A DNA stretch of 45,293 nucleotides from assembly GCA_025465475.1 (NCBI GenBank), contig JAODMR010000002.1, forward strand, positions 1 to 45,293. Direction: 5' to 3'. This stretch comes from Micrococcaceae bacterium. Lineage in GTDB: Bacteria; Actinomycetota; Actinomycetes; Actinomycetales; Micrococcaceae. Position numbers and translations under genes: made by a program. Below are positions 8,150 through 16,630 of this stretch, piece by piece (the stretch's first letter is position 1; each line of letters starts with the position of its first letter). The notes under the pieces are model-generated. The model was not told the origin of the DNA and searched no databases. It saw only the letters and a program-made list of their open reading frames with translations.

Positions 8150-9787
8150 TTAGCGCGAATCCCCCACCCGACCCGCCCGCTGGCCCGGCGCGTCGAAGAA
8201 CTCCAGTTCGAATTGTGCGGAGTCGGCGAAAAGATGCCGCATCCTTTCCTGCACAGGCGGTGCAGCGGTGGTACCGGCGTCGTCCGTGTAGGCGATGGCC
8301 TGACGGGTGACCGCTGCGAAACCCGCGTCCCCGTAGGTGGCCAACCAAGCACCGTAGGGGTGGGTCCCCGGGGTGGCCACGTCAGGGGTGGCCACGTCAG
8401 GGGTGGCGGCGGCGAGGACAGCGCCTACCTCCGCGTACAGCCAGAAGCAGGGCAGCACGGCGGCGAGCAGCTCCGGATAACCACCGACAGCGCTGACGGC
8501 CAGCAGGTGGTTCAGGTATCCAGTCGTGACCGGCCCGGGAACGGGCTCAGCGGGATGGCTGGACAACCAGCTGTGGTGCAGTTCTGTCTCCACGGCCAGG
8601 CAGCGGTTGGCCGACTCAGCCCAGAACCGCTGCTCGGATTCCGTAGGAGCCACTGCGCTCAGCCGGGACAACACCCTTGAGTAACCAGTCAGGTACAACG
8701 CGTCCTGGACCAGATAGTAGGCGAAGTCTTCAGGTGGCAGGCTGCCGTCGGCCAGGCTCCGGATGAAGGCCGAGTCGAAGATGGCCTGCCGGACGGGTGC
8801 AATGGACTCCCACAGTGCCTGGGTGAAGGACGCTGCTGCCTCCTCACGCTTCTCCGGCACGCTAGGGTCCACCGTCGGGTCCTGCTTCGAATCGATGGAG
8901 TTCGGAGACAGACGGACGAAGTGGTGAACCGGCCCGCTGCCCTGCCCTACCTCCAGTTGATCGGAAGCGACCAGGGCTTGCTGCAGCCAGAACTTGGCCC
9001 GTTCGAGGGCCGCTGGCCACGAACCTAGCTGCGCCTGGCAGGTAGCCAGGGCCGAGGAAAGGGAGCAGCCCGTTCCATGAGTGTTGCTGGTGGCAACCCG
9101 CGGCAGGGCGAACTCTGCCACGACTCCTTCCGGGGACACCAAGGCATCGGGGCAGTCGGCACCCTCAAGGTGGCCGCCCTTGACCAGAACGTGGCAGCCC
9201 ACGTCGGCAGCCAACCTGCTGCCCTGATCCAGTGCCTCGGGCCACGTCGTTGCTTCTCCTTCACCAAGCAGGGAAGCGAGTTCGGGAATGTTAGGCGTCA
9301 CCACGTCACAGAAAGCCAGCAGATTCCGCAGTTCCTGCTCGGCGCCGTCAGGCAGCAGCCTGTCACCGCTCGTGGATACCAGGACCGGGTCCAGCACGAC
9401 GACGGCGGGTCGGTGTCGCGCCAACCATTCCCCCACCGTGCGGATCACCTCCGCGTTGCCCAGCATGCCGATCTTCACCGCATCAACCTCGATGTCCGCG
9501 GAGATGGCCTCCAATTGGTCGCGCAGGAACGCCGCCGGAGGTACGTGCACGGCATGGACGCCGCACGTGTTTTGGGCGGTGAGGGCAGTGATGGCAGCCA
9601 TGCCGTAGCCGCCCATAGCACCGATGCTCTTGAGGTCGGCCTGGATACCCGCACCACCGGAGGGGTCGGATCCTGCGATGCTCAGGACGCGCGGGATGGG
9701 GCGGGTGACGAACGCCGCCCGGGCTGGGTGGTTCTCGGCGGGGTGAGGACCGCGGTCGTTGAATACTGGAACTGAATGTGTGGACAA
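8150..9787 (-). CDS. thiD: ThiD-TenA fusion: HMP-phosphate kinase and thiaminase II
   Basis: A two-domain thiamine enzyme. Residues about 30-290 are hydroxymethylpyrimidine (phosphate) kinase: LSIAGSDPSGGAGIQADLK, VLVKGGH and the anion-hole/catalytic segment NTHGTGCSLSSALA. Residues about 320-540 are TenA, which hydrolyses aminomethylpyrimidine for salvage: catalytic cysteine in VLPCFWLYAEVG, and the HPYGAWLATYGDAGF motif. A 15-bp duplication gives ATPDVATPDVATPG in the TenA part (8373-8402). TTG at 9787 is chosen because GAAGGG lies nine bases upstream; an ATG three codons earlier (9796) touches that site directly and could not use it. The gene stands alone behind a TPP riboswitch. The fusion covers pyrimidine phosphorylation and salvage in one chain. 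Confidence 0.94.
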   Translation of the reverse strand: MSTHSVPVFNDRGPHPAENHPARAAFVTRPIPRVLSIAGSDPSGGAGIQADLKSIGAMGGYGMAAITALTAQNTCGVHAVHVPPAAFLRDQLEAISADIEVDAVKIGMLGNAEVIRTVGEWLARHRPAVVVLDPVLVSTSGDRLLPDGAEQELRNLLAFCDVVTPNIPELASLLGEGEATTWPEALDQGSRLAADVGCHVLVKGGHLEGADCPDALVSPEGVVAEFALPRVATSNTHGTGCSLSSALATCQAQLGSWPAALERAKFWLQQALVASDQLEVGQGSGPVHHFVRLSPNSIDSKQDPTVDPSVPEKREEAAASFTQALWESIAPVRQAIFDSAFIRSLADGSLPPEDFAYYLVQDALYLTGYSRVLSRLSAVAPTESEQRFWAESANRCLAVETELHHSWLSSHPAEPVPGPVTTGYLNHLLAVSAVGGYPELLAAVLPCFWLYAEVGAVLAAATPDVATPDVATPGTHPYGAWLATYGDAGFAAVTRQAIAYTDDAGTTAAPPVQERMRHLFADSAQFELEFFDAPGQRAGRVGDSR

Positions 9788-9792
9788 GCCGG

Positions 9793-9886
9793 ACATCCCT
9801 TCGCCGGTATTAACCGGGCAGGTTCAACGGGTATGGATCTCAGCCGGCCCTGTGGCGCAGCACCCCGTGTCGTTTTCCAGCCTATA
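9793..9886 (-). promoter_or_regulatory. TPP riboswitch (THI box) with -10 box
   Basis: On the minus strand, from about 9873 to 9793, the conserved THI-box elements appear in order: ACGGGGTGC, GGCTGAGA, ACCCGTTGAACCTG, CCGGTTAATACCGGCG and AAGGGA. A TATAGG hexamer (9881-9886) lies seven to eight bases before the aptamer's first bases, so transcription probably starts right at the aptamer. The 3' strand of the closing helix contains GAAGGG, which is also the only ribosome binding site for thiD-tenA. Control is therefore likely translational: TPP binding would hide the site. Confidence 0.93.
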
Positions 9887-9889
9887 ACG

Positions 9890-10086
9890 AACCGCGGCTT
9901 CTCAATTGCGTACTCCTGGTCGCCCCTGTTGCATGCCATGTTCCCGCCAGCGTCGTGGAAACTCAGTCAGCTCCGCCACTGGTCAGCTCAGCAGCGCCAA
10001 GGAAATCCCGCTGCCGCCGAAGTAATTGCCACCGCAGCAACCACCGAACCCTGGCCGCCTGGCAGGCGCCGTCGTCGTCGGTAGCC
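9890..10086. other. Intergenic stretch with no gene recognised
   Basis: Between the thiD-tenA leader and the rne terminator there are about 450 bases without a gene. The first 200 bases show open frames on both strands, but none has a ribosome binding site, typical codon use or a recognisable protein. The rest holds the tandem repeats and a terminator listed separately. Confidence 0.5.
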
Positions 10087-10297
10087 GACGCCGTGGCAAG
10101 CTGCACCACTTTCACTTGGGCCAGGACCAGACACGCCGGCAGAAGGCCACGACATCCTATATTCCCTGCCAATGTGGTGCAGCCTGATACGCGGAGCGCA
10201 GTTCTGGTGCAGCTTGAAACACCGAGCGCAGTCTGTGGTGCAGCTTGATACGCCGGGCGTAGTCTGTGGTGCAGCTTGATACGCCGGGCGTAGTTCT
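10087..10297. repeat. Short tandem repeats (30-31 bp, four copies) plus an inverted partial copy
   Basis: Four near-identical units of 30-31 bases begin at 10175, 10205, 10236 and 10267. Each has the core TGGTGCAGCTTGATACGCCG followed by GGCGTAGT or a variant. Units 3 and 4 differ least; unit 1 is the most diverged. A shortened copy in the opposite orientation (core GCAAGCTGCACCAC) lies at about 10087-10109, so a large stem can form. The array sits downstream of rne and upstream of the TPP-controlled gene. I recognise no named element. Confidence 0.8.
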
Positions 10298-10333
10298 AGG
10301 CACAGTTTCGGGTGTGGCTGAGGGGTTAAAGCA

Positions 10334-10363
10334 CATCAGCCCCGGCCGAAGCTGGGGCTGATG
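10334..10363 (-). terminator. Terminator after rne
   Basis: A perfect 10-bp inverted repeat (arms 10334-10343 and 10354-10363, loop of ten bases) is followed on the minus strand by TGCTTTAA. It lies 35 bases after the rne stop codon. Confidence 0.75.
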
Positions 10364-10397
10364 TTGCTGCTTGGAGGCGCTGGGACCTCGCCGGATC

Positions 10398-13300
10398 CTA
10401 CAGATCCGAGGCAGGCACTCCGACGCCGAGGATGATGGGCTCGTCGGCCTTAGGCGCCGCGGCTGGAACCTGTCCGGACGTCAGTTGGCCGGAGGCGTCA
10501 GGTGCGGAGGCCGTAGATCCCTGAACCGAGCTGAAGAACTGGGCACCCCCGGCAGCCGCCGGGTTATCAGCACCGGTATGGTGCTGCACCTCGTTGGTGT
10601 TGGCAGCTCCCTGGGACCTGCTCGCGCTACGGTTGCGGCGACCGCGGCGGGGACGGGACCGCAACTCCGACCCCTCGCTATCCAGCCCAGAGTGATCCTC
10701 ATGGTGAGTCTGGGAAGGGGTAGCCCCCACAGGAGTCCCCGCCGGAGTTTCCACTCGGGCCGCGGGGGCCGTTCCTGCAGCCGGGGTATGGGGCTGCGAG
10801 TGGGACTCAGCCGGCGCTTCGGCCAACCGATCCAGCGCGTGTGCCAATCCAGCCAACGCTTGTGAGGGATCGGCGGCCCGCTCAGAGGCCATGTGCCCTG
10901 CACCCCTCGGCAGTTCGATTGCCTCCCCGCCGATGGTCAGCACCGCTGCACCACCGGTAGCTTTCGGCGCCGGAGGGATGGACGCAGGAGCGCCCGACGG
11001 CGACGCCTCCGTCGTCGCGGCGGCCCCCGTCGTCGTCGGCGCCTCAGTAGCCGGGGAGCCATGCGTAGACGGGGATCCTGCAGCAGACGGCTGCGCCGTC
11101 AAGGACTCACCGACGGCCGGACCAGCCTGACCCGCCTGACCCGGCGAAGCCGCCAAACCAGCCGATCCGTTGGCCCCCTGAGCAGCGCCGTGGTGGCCCG
11201 CATCGCCCTCGTGGTGGGAATGGGTTGCCGCAGCGATGGTGGCAAGGGCCGCGCGGGCAGCATTGGCCTTGGCCTGGCGCTCAGCGTCGTTGAGCTCGGG
11301 GTGCAGCACGGGCGGCTCCACCGTCTCGATCTCGCCCTGCTGGCGGTTGCGGCTGCGCTTCTTCTCATTGCGGGCCGAGCGTGCGGGCTGTTCCTGCCTG
11401 CCCTGATCACGGGGCTGCTCGATGCGGGCCGGCGGGTGGTGCTGTTCGGCAGCCACCGCGTGGGCGCGACGGTGCTCCACGGGTACCTCGTGAGTGACGA
11501 CTCCGCGGCCCGCGCAGTGCTCGCACTGTTCGCCGAAGACTTCCAGCAACCCGGTGCCCATGCGCTTGCGGGTCATCTGGACCAGGCCAAGGGACGTTAC
11601 TTCGGCCACCTGGTGCTTGGTCCGGTCACGTCCCAGGCACTCCACCAGCCTGCGCAGCACCAGGTCCCTGTTGGATACGAGCACCAAGTCGATGAAGTCG
11701 ATCACGATGATGCCGCCAATATCGCTCAACCGCAGCTGGCGGACAACTTCTTCGGCAGCTTCCAGGTTGTTCTTGGTGACCGTTTCCTCCAGGTTGCCAC
11801 CGGATCCGGTGAACTTGCCCGTGTTGACGTCAACCACTGTCATGGCCTCGGTGCGGTCGATGACCAGCGAACCGCCGGAGGGAAGGAAGACCTTGCGCTC
11901 CAGGGCCTTGGAAATCTGCTCGTCGATCCGGTGCGAAGCGAAAATGTCCTCGTCACTGGTCCACTTTTCCAACCGGTCCACCAGGTCCGGGGCCACATAG
12001 GTCACGTAGGCCTCGATGGTGTCCCAGGCGTCCTCGCCGGAAACGATCAGCTTGCTGAAGTCCTCGTTGAAGACGTCACGCACCACCTTGATGGTGAGGT
12101 CCGGCTCGCCGTACAGCATCTCGGGAGCAAGTGACTTGGTGGAGGAGGCACGGGTTTCGATGCCCTCCCACTGCGCGCGCAGCCGGTTGATGTCGTGGGT
12201 GAGCTCTTCCTCGCTGGCGCCTTCAGCGGCGGTGCGGACGATCACGCCGGCGTTTTCGGGCAGGTGGTCCTTGAGGATGCGCTTGAGGCGATTCCGTTCC
12301 ACGTCAGGCAGCTTGCGGGAAATGCCGGTCATGGAACCACCGGGCACGTAGACCAGGTACCGTCCAGGCAGGGAGATCTGGCTGGTCAGGCGGGCACCCT
12401 TGTGTCCAACGGGATCCTTGCTGACCTGCACCAGAACAGCGTCACCGGACTTGAGCGCGTTCTCGATCCGGCGCGGCTGGCCGTCCAGGTGCGCGGCGTT
12501 CCAGTTGACCTCACCGGCGTACAGCACGGCGTTGCGGCCGCGTCCAATGTCGACGAACGCGGCTTCCATGCTGGGCAGCACGTTCTGGACCTTGCCCAGG
12601 TAGACGTTGCCGATCAGCGAATCCTGCTGGGTTTTGGAGACGAAGTGCTCGGCCAGGATGCCGTCTTCGAGGACGCCGATCTGGATCCGGTCGTCGCTCT
12701 GCCGCACAACCATGGTGCGGTCCACGGACTCGCGGCGGGCCAGGAATTCGGCCTCGGTGATCACCTGGCGACGACGGCCCGTCTCGCGTGACTCCCGGCG
12801 GCGCTGCTTCTTGGCTTCCAGCCGGGTGGAGCCACGCAGGCCGGTGACCTTGTTGGAAACCGGGGCGTCGACGTGTTGGCGCGGCGCGCGGACCCGGGTC
12901 ACCGTGTTGGGCGGGTCATTTTCGGCTCCGCCCGTCAATTCGAGGTCGGCTTCACCACGACGACGGCGGCGCCGGCGGCGGGAGATGCCCTCGCCGGGCT
13001 CCTCGGTTTCCGCTTCGGCCTGGTCAGCCGATTCCTCAGTGCCGGCTTCCAGGGCATCACTGCCGGATGCAGTAGCAGGACGGTTTCGGCGCCCGCGGTT
13101 GCGGCGGCGCCGCCGGCCACCCTCGCCTTCAGCGTCGTCGTCGTCCGTTTCGTCATCTTCCAGCACGACCGCTGCAGCCGGAACGACGACGGCGCTCAGG
13201 TCCGGAGCGTGGAACAGCAAAGACAGCGGCGACTCCGGTGCGGCGAAGAGCGGCTGGGCGCCGCCGGCGGGAGCCTGCTGGGTGGTCGCGGTGGCGGACT

Positions 13301-14198
13301 CGTCCTCAGCGACGGTCTGGTCCTGGTCGTGGCTTACCTCGGCGGTGGGCGCTGCGATCGGGCCGGTCGCTGCGGTCGCTTCGGTGGCCGGGGCTTCTAT
13401 GGCGACTGTGGCGGCCGGAGCCTCGACGGCAACCGCGGCTTCACCGGCGACGGTGGCTTCATCCGCGGCAGGCTCGGTCTCCGCGGCGTCCGTAGTCTGG
13501 GTGGGCTGCGCGGAAACGATGGCGGGCTCGGGGGCAGCTGCAGGTGAGGCTACCTTCGCGGTGGCCCGACGCCGCGGCCGCTTACGGGGCTCAGCCGGCG
13601 CTTCCTCTGCCGACTCCGAAGCGACGGCGGCGCTTCCAGCAGAACTTCTGCCCGCAGCATCTACGTCGGTAACGTCAGCCGCCGCAGCACCGGCAGCATC
13701 AACGGCGTCGGCCGACGCGGACGGAGGGATCGGACCGCCAATGGCCGACGGGGTCGTCGCCATTGCAACAACGGGTGCGGGGTCTTCGATGTGGGCTGGG
13801 GAAGCGACCTGAGCCGTGGCACGGCGGCGGGGCCGCTTCTTGGGTTCCGCGACAACGTCATTCACCAAAGGTTCAGCGGTCACAGCGCCAGCAGGTTCCG
13901 CGGGGGACGGTTCCGCCAACCCAACGACCGTATCGGACGCAGCCGGGTCAGTCGGCGCCTCAAGCGTGACGGGAATCGGATCCAGGGTAGTCACGGGCTC
14001 GACCGCTTTGCGGCTGCGCGACCGCCGCACGGGAGCCTTGGGTGCGGAAGCCGCGCCGTCGTCATCGGCTGCCGTTTGGATATCCACAACTGTGGCGGGC
14101 TTTGCTGCGCGGCGCCGGGTGGTCTTCTTGACCGCCGGTTGCGCTGCGGTCTCCAATTCGGGGGAAACTGATTCCGAAATATTCTGTTCGTTATCCAT
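10398..14198 (-). CDS. rne: Ribonuclease E/G family endoribonuclease
   Basis: RNase E cuts single-stranded AU-rich RNA in mRNA decay and rRNA and tRNA maturation. The catalytic half is in the middle, as in other actinobacteria: an S1 domain from about residue 500 (RIQIGVLEDGILAEHFVSKT), the 5'-sensor region, the DNase-I-like metal site around residue 783 (MTVVDVNTGKFTGSGGNLEE) with IIVIDFIDL, and the Zn-link motif CEHCAGRG near residue 889. Flanking it are a 480-residue N-terminal arm rich in Ala, Pro, Thr and Glu with several RKRPRRRAT motifs and RRRRRRRRG runs, and a 370-residue C-terminal arm. The total of 1266 residues is large for the family. Start: ATG at 14198, with GGAG 11 bases upstream; ATG at 14207 is an alternative but sits too close to GGAG. 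A long leader is likely. Confidence 0.95.
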   Translation of the reverse strand: MDNEQNISESVSPELETAAQPAVKKTTRRRAAKPATVVDIQTAADDDGAASAPKAPVRRSRSRKAVEPVTTLDPIPVTLEAPTDPAASDTVVGLAEPSPAEPAGAVTAEPLVNDVVAEPKKRPRRRATAQVASPAHIEDPAPVVAMATTPSAIGGPIPPSASADAVDAAGAAAADVTDVDAAGRSSAGSAAVASESAEEAPAEPRKRPRRRATAKVASPAAAPEPAIVSAQPTQTTDAAETEPAADEATVAGEAAVAVEAPAATVAIEAPATEATAATGPIAAPTAEVSHDQDQTVAEDESATATTQQAPAGGAQPLFAAPESPLSLLFHAPDLSAVVVPAAAVVLEDDETDDDDAEGEGGRRRRRNRGRRNRPATASGSDALEAGTEESADQAEAETEEPGEGISRRRRRRRRGEADLELTGGAENDPPNTVTRVRAPRQHVDAPVSNKVTGLRGSTRLEAKKQRRRESRETGRRRQVITEAEFLARRESVDRTMVVRQSDDRIQIGVLEDGILAEHFVSKTQQDSLIGNVYLGKVQNVLPSMEAAFVDIGRGRNAVLYAGEVNWNAAHLDGQPRRIENALKSGDAVLVQVSKDPVGHKGARLTSQISLPGRYLVYVPGGSMTGISRKLPDVERNRLKRILKDHLPENAGVIVRTAAEGASEEELTHDINRLRAQWEGIETRASSTKSLAPEMLYGEPDLTIKVVRDVFNEDFSKLIVSGEDAWDTIEAYVTYVAPDLVDRLEKWTSDEDIFASHRIDEQISKALERKVFLPSGGSLVIDRTEAMTVVDVNTGKFTGSGGNLEETVTKNNLEAAEEVVRQLRLSDIGGIIVIDFIDLVLVSNRDLVLRRLVECLGRDRTKHQVAEVTSLGLVQMTRKRMGTGLLEVFGEQCEHCAGRGVVTHEVPVEHRRAHAVAAEQHHPPARIEQPRDQGRQEQPARSARNEKKRSRNRQQGEIETVEPPVLHPELNDAERQAKANAARAALATIAAATHSHHEGDAGHHGAAQGANGSAGLAASPGQAGQAGPAVGESLTAQPSAAGSPSTHGSPATEAPTTTGAAATTEASPSGAPASIPPAPKATGGAAVLTIGGEAIELPRGAGHMASERAADPSQALAGLAHALDRLAEAPAESHSQPHTPAAGTAPAARVETPAGTPVGATPSQTHHEDHSGLDSEGSELRSRPRRGRRNRSASRSQGAANTNEVQHHTGADNPAAAGGAQFFSSVQGSTASAPDASGQLTSGQVPAAAPKADEPIILGVGVPASDL

Positions 14199-14675
14199 CG
14201 TTGGCATTACTCCATGCCGCCCGCCGCCGCCACATCCGGCGCCTGGCGGCGAAATTGCCAGGACCCGCAGGCCCTGACGGAAGTCGTCGAAGTACCTCCG
14301 AGGTCGCACCAACGTGAGGGTGCGGCATCGCTCGAAAGCCGTTGGCGCGTTTTCTGTCCGACACTTCGGAGCGCTGCCCGTCGGGGCTGCGGCTCGTCAG
14401 CGGGAGCTACTCGGTTCGTGTCGGATCCGGCGGGACCATCGGGGACCTTGCCGTGTCTGACCACTCACCGGCGAGCCTGAGCACTTGCCAACGGACCGGA
14501 ACCCGCATGTGGAACGGCTCCCAGCCAAGCTCATTGTCTCACACCACATGTTCACGCGCCGGTAAGACATCCGCTGAACGAGCGGCGACGAATACCAAGA
14601 GTCCCGGCCCTCCGGGAACCGTTCAGGGGCCCGGGCTAGAATCAGCACAACTCCCCCAACCAGAATCAGGTGACG
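14199..14675. other. Divergent intergenic region between rne and the VKOR gene
   Basis: About 480 bases without a supported gene lie between two divergently transcribed genes. On the plus strand, TAGAAT at 14637-14642 is a likely -10 for the VKOR gene, with a 27-base leader. On the minus strand the rne message probably has a long leader, which would fit the autoregulation known for rne in other bacteria; I could not find a clear promoter for it. Short open frames on both strands lack ribosome binding sites and homology cues. Confidence 0.45.
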
Positions 14676-15485
14676 ATGGCACGGCCCAAAGCATTCCAGT
14701 CCGGCTCGGGAAACTCTTCGTCCGCCGTCGACCCTCGAGGGGCCACGGGCATATCGGCCACCGGCGTGTCGCCGACCGGCGTGTCGGGCAGCGGCGTGTC
14801 GGGCAGCGGTGACGAGAAGGTGCCAGCCAACGGCGTGTTGCCGACCGGCGACAGAAGGGTGCCCGCCAACGAGCTTGGGAATGAGAACCAGCTTCCGGTC
14901 ATGACCCGGCGGAAGCCCTTCGGGCTGCTGCTACTGGTGACCGGCGTCGTGTCATGGCTGGCGGCTGGCTGGCTGGTGCTGGAGCGCCTGGAGCTGTACA
15001 AGAATCCGAACGCCGTCACGAGCTGCGATATCAACCCCTGGATCTCCTGCGGATCAGTGATGCGCACGTCCCAAGCAGCGATTTTCGGGTTTCCGAATCC
15101 CCTGATCGGAGTGTTCGCGTTCGCCGTCATCATAACGACGGGGATGGTCCTGCTTGCGGGCGCCAGGCTGGCCCGCTGGTACTGGGTTGGCCTGCAGGTG
15201 GGTGTGACCCTGGGCATGGTGATGATCGCTTGGCTTTGGTTCCAGGCGCTGTATGTGATCAGCGTGCTGTGCCCCTACTGCATGGTCGTGTGGGCCATGA
15301 TGATTCCGCTGTTTGTCTGGACCACCGTCCGCAACCTGGTCCACGGTGTGATTCCCGCCCCGGCTGGCCTTGTCCGGTTCGTGTCCGAGTGGGCATGGGT
15401 GCTCATTGGGCTGCTTTACCTCGGCGTGGTGGCCAGCATCTTCTTCCGCTTCATCAACGTCTTCATCGGCGGCGGCGCTGGCTAA
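14676..15485 (+). CDS. Vitamin K epoxide reductase (VKOR) family membrane protein
   Basis: VKOR homologues reoxidise DsbA-like proteins outside the membrane and pass electrons to quinones, replacing DsbB in actinobacteria. After a polar N-terminal region (about 80 residues, with GVSGSG-type repeats coded by a 15-base tandem repeat), there are five probable membrane segments. All four redox cysteines are visible: the loop pair C117 and C125 (SCDINPWISCGSV, the same spacing as the human loop pair) and the active CPYC at 199-202. Start: ATG at 14676, with AGG five bases upstream; a GTG two codons earlier is possible. No DsbA partner gene is adjacent. Convergent ndk lies beyond a repeat array that probably terminates both genes. 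Confidence 0.92.
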   Translation: MARPKAFQSGSGNSSSAVDPRGATGISATGVSPTGVSGSGVSGSGDEKVPANGVLPTGDRRVPANELGNENQLPVMTRRKPFGLLLLVTGVVSWLAAGWLVLERLELYKNPNAVTSCDINPWISCGSVMRTSQAAIFGFPNPLIGVFAFAVIITTGMVLLAGARLARWYWVGLQVGVTLGMVMIAWLWFQALYVISVLCPYCMVVWAMMIPLFVWTTVRNLVHGVIPAPAGLVRFVSEWAWVLIGLLYLGVVASIFFRFINVFIGGGAG

Positions 15486-15501
15486 CCCCTGCAAGGCCCG
15501 T

Positions 15502-15694
15502 CGAGTGTCGAGATGTGCACCCCTTAGACGCCGAGTGTCGAGACGTGCACCCCTTAGACGCCGAGTGTCGAGACGTGCACCTTAAGGCAAAACGAGTGTC
15601 GAGATAAGCACTCTACGCAAGGGTGCTTATCTCGACACTCGACCGGTTTACCGGACACCCACCCCTAAGTTAGGGGTGCTTATCTCGACACTCG
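15502..15694. repeat. Palindromic repeat array between convergent genes
   Basis: Three direct units of 30 bases start at 15502, 15532 and 15562 (core CGAGTGTCGAGA, then GTGCACCCCTTAGACGC). A fourth, at 15593, begins a perfect 19-bp inverted repeat (arms 15593-15611 and 15623-15641, 11-base loop), and a further reversed copy lies near 15676-15694. The array fills the gap between the convergent VKOR and ndk genes. The long hairpin should act as a two-way transcription terminator. Its TGTCGAGA core is shared with the other repeat family found at 26684 and 37568. Confidence 0.9.
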
Positions 15695-15704
15695 GCAGGG
15701 TGGG

Positions 15705-16121
15705 TTAGGCGAACCAGATGCTGATTTCGCGCTCCGCTGACTCGACCGAGTCGGAACCATGGACCAGGTTCTGCTGCACCTTCAAGCCCCAGTCTCGGCC
15801 GAAGTCCCCGCGGATAGTGCCGGGGGCCGCCGTCGTCGGATCCGTGGTGCCGGCCAGGGATCGGAAGCCCTCGATGACCCGCTCGCCCTCGAAGATGGCG
15901 GCGACGACGGGACCGCTGAGCATGAACTCGACCAGCGGCTCGTAGAACGGCTTGCCGACGTGCTCGGCGTAGTGCTGCTCCAACTGTCCGCGGGTGGCGC
16001 TCACCTTCTTGAGCTCGGCCAGCACGTACCCCTTCGCTTCGACCCGGGCCAGGATGGCGCCGGACAGGTTGCGTCGGACGCCGTCGGGCTTGACCAGTAC
16101 AAGAGTGCGCTCAGTGCTCAC
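15705..16121 (-). CDS. ndk: Nucleoside diphosphate kinase
   Basis: Ndk moves the terminal phosphate of ATP to other nucleoside diphosphates through a phosphohistidine. The 138-residue length is typical. Visible landmarks are TLVLVKPDGVRR at the N terminus and the catalytic histidine in QNLVHGSDSVESAEREI near residue 120. Start: GTG at 16121, with GGAG five bases upstream. It is the last gene of the ileS-folC-DUF4233-ndk run. Confidence 0.98.
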   Translation of the reverse strand: MSTERTLVLVKPDGVRRNLSGAILARVEAKGYVLAELKKVSATRGQLEQHYAEHVGKPFYEPLVEFMLSGPVVAAIFEGERVIEGFRSLAGTTDPTTAAPGTIRGDFGRDWGLKVQQNLVHGSDSVESAEREISIWFA

Positions 16122-16162
16122 AGATGCTCCATTTTCGTTGGGGTTGTCGTTTCCCAGTCAGT

Positions 16163-16627
16163 CTACGGCGTCGTCGTTCCGGTTTCCGGACCGCCGTCGG
16201 CCGCGTGCTGCCGGTCCCATTCAGCCTGTTCACGGTCCCGCTGCGCGTTGTCCCGGTCGAGCCGGGCTCCGGTGCGCAGTGCATACCACCAGGCCAACGC
16301 GAACAGCACACCGATCACGAACATCATCGGTTCCAGGAAGCCGGTGGCGATGAGCAGCAGCTGCAGGACCCAGCCGAGAGCCGGTCCCCATCGCTTGGCG
16401 AGGAACGCGCACGATCCCACGAGCAGGAGGCTGAGCAGCAGCCCGCCGACGAGGGTGGTGACGGGGTGCAGGCCCGCGGAACGCAGTCCAAACACCACCA
16501 GGGTCGCGAAAAACGCCACAAACGCTTCGAGGGTCAGCACGGTGGAGGCCAGCATGATGCGGGTGGACCGGCGTTTCTTGGGCATGCCCGGGCGCCATTC
16601 CCGCTGCGCCTTGGTCAGACGGGCCAT
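16163..16627 (-). CDS. DUF4233 family membrane protein
   Basis: A 154-residue protein with four likely membrane segments (from about residue 25 to 118) between a basic N terminus (MARLTKAQREWRPGMPKKRR) and a charged, Asp/Arg-rich C-terminal tail. The family DUF4233 occurs directly after folC in many actinobacteria, as here, where it follows the folC stop by three bases. That tight linkage suggests a role tied to folate or cell growth, but no activity is established. Neighbouring ndk lies 41 bases downstream. Confidence 0.85.
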   Translation of the reverse strand: MARLTKAQREWRPGMPKKRRSTRIMLASTVLTLEAFVAFFATLVVFGLRSAGLHPVTTLVGGLLLSLLLVGSCAFLAKRWGPALGWVLQLLLIATGFLEPMMFVIGVLFALAWWYALRTGARLDRDNAQRDREQAEWDRQHAADGGPETGTTTP

Positions 16628-16630
16628 GGC

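Noticed and set aside
10175-10297. CRISPR array
   Set aside because: The 30-31-base units follow each other with no spacer sequence.
14397-14648. Small minus-strand protein in the rne leader region
   Set aside because: It has no ribosome binding site, unusual codon use and no recognisable feature; it more likely is part of the long rne leader.
15502-15694. CRISPR array
   Set aside because: The units are directly adjacent with no unique spacers, part of them inverted, and no cas gene is near.
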